Source of the DNA: Sanderia malayensis
Taxonomy: Eukaryota > Cnidaria > Scyphozoa > Semaeostomeae > Pelagiidae
Assembly (NCBI GenBank): GCA_013076295.1
Contig: RQOL01000531.1
Span: 310,001-374,000 of the forward strand
Length of the DNA stretch: 64,000 bases
Reading direction: 5' to 3'
The position numbers and the translations under genes were made by a program. Within the stretch, counting starts at the first letter, position 1. Every line of letters begins with the position of its first letter. Of the stretch, positions 61,601-64,000 are shown piece after piece. The notes beneath the pieces were generated by a model, which saw only the letters and a list, made by a program, of their open reading frames with translations, did no database searches and had not been told where the DNA came from.

Positions 61601-63363
61601 TTATTTACTGAACATAAATACTTCATTTGAATCGTAACCAGTTACACCAAATGAGCTTCCATCTTCATCCAGAAATTTCACACCGACAAGTTGGACATCC
61701 GTAATCGACTCTTCGAATACAAATTCGAACTGCAATCGAAACAAAATAACGCCATTATATGTTGGAAGGAAAAAATGATAGAGCCAAGGGTTCCTGATGT
61801 CTCTACATCAATTGTAGAGAGATATGTTATAAGAAATCCGTGTGGAAGAAATTTCCTAACTGTCTACTATTCTTTGCATAAAACAGTTGCGAATATCTGG
61901 AGGTTCAAGCAAATCTTAAGAACTGCAAGTCAACCAATAGAAAATTAAGTCGCATCAAACGAGCTTAAGACAAATCTGGTGTTCAAGTATTAATTCACTC
62001 TATGCAGTACTTTCTGAAGAGTCTAGAAACAACTATTATACACGTAAGTCCATAACAAAATGTCTCAAATTGGGTTTTTAAAGCACCATGAATACAAAGT
62101 ACAGATTGAAGGCTGATTTTTTAGAAATGACTTTACTCAAATAGCAAATCTTATCAAAAAAGCACTTCTGAAGAAATTTTCTGAAGAAAATTGAAGTAAA
62201 CTGGCACCCATTAAAGACAGCGATCAGTTAATGGCTTAATTGAAATTTTTAGCGTCACTGTTTTAGAGAGAAGAATGCTACCGCTGAAATCTGGAAGCGA
62301 AACAAGCCTGCAATGGTGGAACTACTCAAAATTGTTTCATGACAAAGTGCTCAAAGCATTAGAACTTTACATGCAGCATTTTCAATACATGCACACTGCA
62401 GTATTAAGAATACTGCTGTATGCAACACCTTACAACATGCACTGAATTGAAAACCTATTCCGCAATTAGTGATTAAAATTAGATTCAAGTTGGAAATATG
62501 ATCTGTTTGCAGGCAAAACCTGTTTTGAGATCCACATGTAAACACTTTACAAATAAAAGCAACATCGATTTGATTACGTTGCTAGAGAAGCACTCAGTAA
62601 AAAATCTATTTTTACACAAAGAAAGGCAATATTGCAGAACAAATTACACCACTAACTATCAAAACATTTTCCATTCCATACGCTACAACTATGCTTTGCA
62701 CAAATATACACCAAGGCTTTGTAAATAAGCGTTCAAGGAAGGTTTAAAATAACGTAATATTGCCAGGATGAAATACCATGGATATTTTAATGTCAAACAA
62801 CAATTCCGCGGTCTAATAAATCACGACAATTTCGCACAACAGGAAGCCATCAATTACTCTGGTGAAAAAAATACCACTTGCAACTTCGCCAACGCCTTGG
62901 TCAGCGAGGTGCAGTTGATTTAATTAGACAATGAAACAAGAAAAATGATTAAATAGACATATTAACCTAACGGACAGGTGCAAAATTTGGATGCAGTACA
63001 CATAATTACACTGCATAATATTCACAATGGGAGTAACAATGTGTAATGGGGACTGGTTGCCCTTGCAGTAACTATCAATAGTTTTCTAAACTATAGATCG
63101 GCATATCGAGCTATGCATGCTGCATAAGGTTGTTTCAAAAAAGGATAACAGTTGATCTGCTTGTGAATAGTTCAGCGTTTGGGGAGAGGGGGCAAAAATG
63201 TTAGCAAAGAACAAAGAAAGCCATCCTACTCTTCATAATACACAATATTCTTTGTTCATAAGACAAGTGTTGCAACGTAAAACGGAGTTTTTATACTTAC
63301 ATTAAATGGATCAGGTGTAATTTTCCATACTTTCACGAAGGTATCTTCAGAAGCCGACACCAG
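61601..63363 (-). CDS. WD-repeat protein, last two exons, WDR54-like
   Basis: Exon 63363-63301 (acceptor CCCTAG, donor GTAAGTAT) encodes LVSASEDTFVKVWKI, a WD40 D-strand ending in the VW pair, 21 codons, phase 0. Exon 61729-61601 (acceptor ATTGCAG) encodes 42 residues and a stop, including GVKFLDEDGSSFGVTGYDSNEVFMF, which matches the C-terminus of WDR54 as I remember it. The intron is 1571 bp. The rest of the gene lies beyond the right edge or in exons I could not find up to 64000. WD40 propellers are protein-binding scaffolds; the specific role is not shown. Both exons are too short to stand out as open frames. Confidence 0.7.
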
Positions 63364-64000
63364 CTAGGGCAAATGTGAAAAAGAAATATTAAATCCAAAT
63401 CAACAAAAATAGCATTTAATTGAAGCTACTCATTACGTATATACATATTGAATACGTGACCTAAAACCTTTATAGTTAATTATTACTTAGTGACTTGAGC
63501 AAGACATTACTAAAGGCATTTGATATGACTACAGTTGTTTTAAAAGACATTACTTGACGCATGGCATGATATGCTCGATACAATTTTCAGTGCAGATTAC
63601 AACGTAACAAAAGACTTTCGTGATTTCGAATGATCTATAATTTATTTTGATGCGCGATGCACAAACACGGACGATGCGTAAAAGATGGCATGCATCGTGT
63701 ATCGCTTTTCTCGGCCCTAGCGTGTTGCCCTTGATGCTGACCGACTACCAGCTCAAATAAGGGGTCTCTAAGCTTGAGCTCAGTCAGGTCAAACTGACTT
63801 GATGACGACATTATCGAAGACCTCCGACAGCCATGCTACACAACCTATTGTTATTGTCATTAGATCCCAAGGGTTTAAACAAGAATAGCGGCAACATTCT
63901 TAACTCTTGGGCCAATTTTTCAAAACTGGGATAACATGCAAAGGAATATGATTTTTAAAAATAACCGTTATTTTCAAAAATCAGTTAGCTAAAAATACTT

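Noticed and set aside
61691..61948. An 85-residue plus-strand frame.
   Set aside because: It overlaps the WDR54-like last exon on the other strand and has no motif.

Overview
The window looks like AT-rich animal (metazoan) nuclear DNA. Genes are split by short GT-AG introns and there are no bacterial signals. It holds a homeobox gene and a secreted-type PAN/EGF/discoidin gene, plus many layers of transposons. The homeodomain type, the PAN-EGF-F5/8C architecture and the transposon types would fit a cnidarian, but that placement is an inference and the sequence does not settle it.

Layout. 1-16.1 kb is a retrotransposon graveyard. It has an uninterrupted Ty3/Gypsy gag-pol frame on the minus strand (runs off the left edge to 3403), and a second Gypsy on the plus strand (3586-8309) split by two tandem terminal-inverted-repeat (TIR) elements. 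A third Gypsy (9.2-13.4 kb) has had its middle inverted between two oppositely oriented TA-flanked elements. Decayed Gypsy relics lie at 8.7-9.1 and 15.2-16.1 kb. 16.1-19.5 kb holds nothing I recognise. 19.5-27 kb is a host gene with thirteen visible exons (PAN, EGF-like, three F5/8C domains); one intron carries a TTAA-flanked element that abuts a splice acceptor. 28.4-44.8 kb is one large DNA transposon with 301-bp TIRs, a short flanking direct repeat and two convergent multi-exon genes: a 970-residue KDZ/Zisupton-like transposase (12 exons, all phases joining) and a ~663-residue accessory protein (14 exons). Four other repeats are nested in it. 45-47 kb and 56-57 kb carry related 'GTTTACACG' MITE-like repeats. 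47.4-50.7 kb is a two-exon Hox-class homeobox gene on the minus strand. 61.6-63.4 kb holds the last two exons of a WD-repeat gene resembling WDR54. The remaining stretches are non-coding as far as I can see.

The host genes (discoidin gene, homeobox gene, WDR54-like gene) show no sign of working together. The most coherent system is the 28-45 kb transposon. Both its genes start close to a TIR and point inward, and both promoter-side gaps have been hit by MITEs. A large part of the window's length comes from transposons inserted into other transposons, which allows relative dating.
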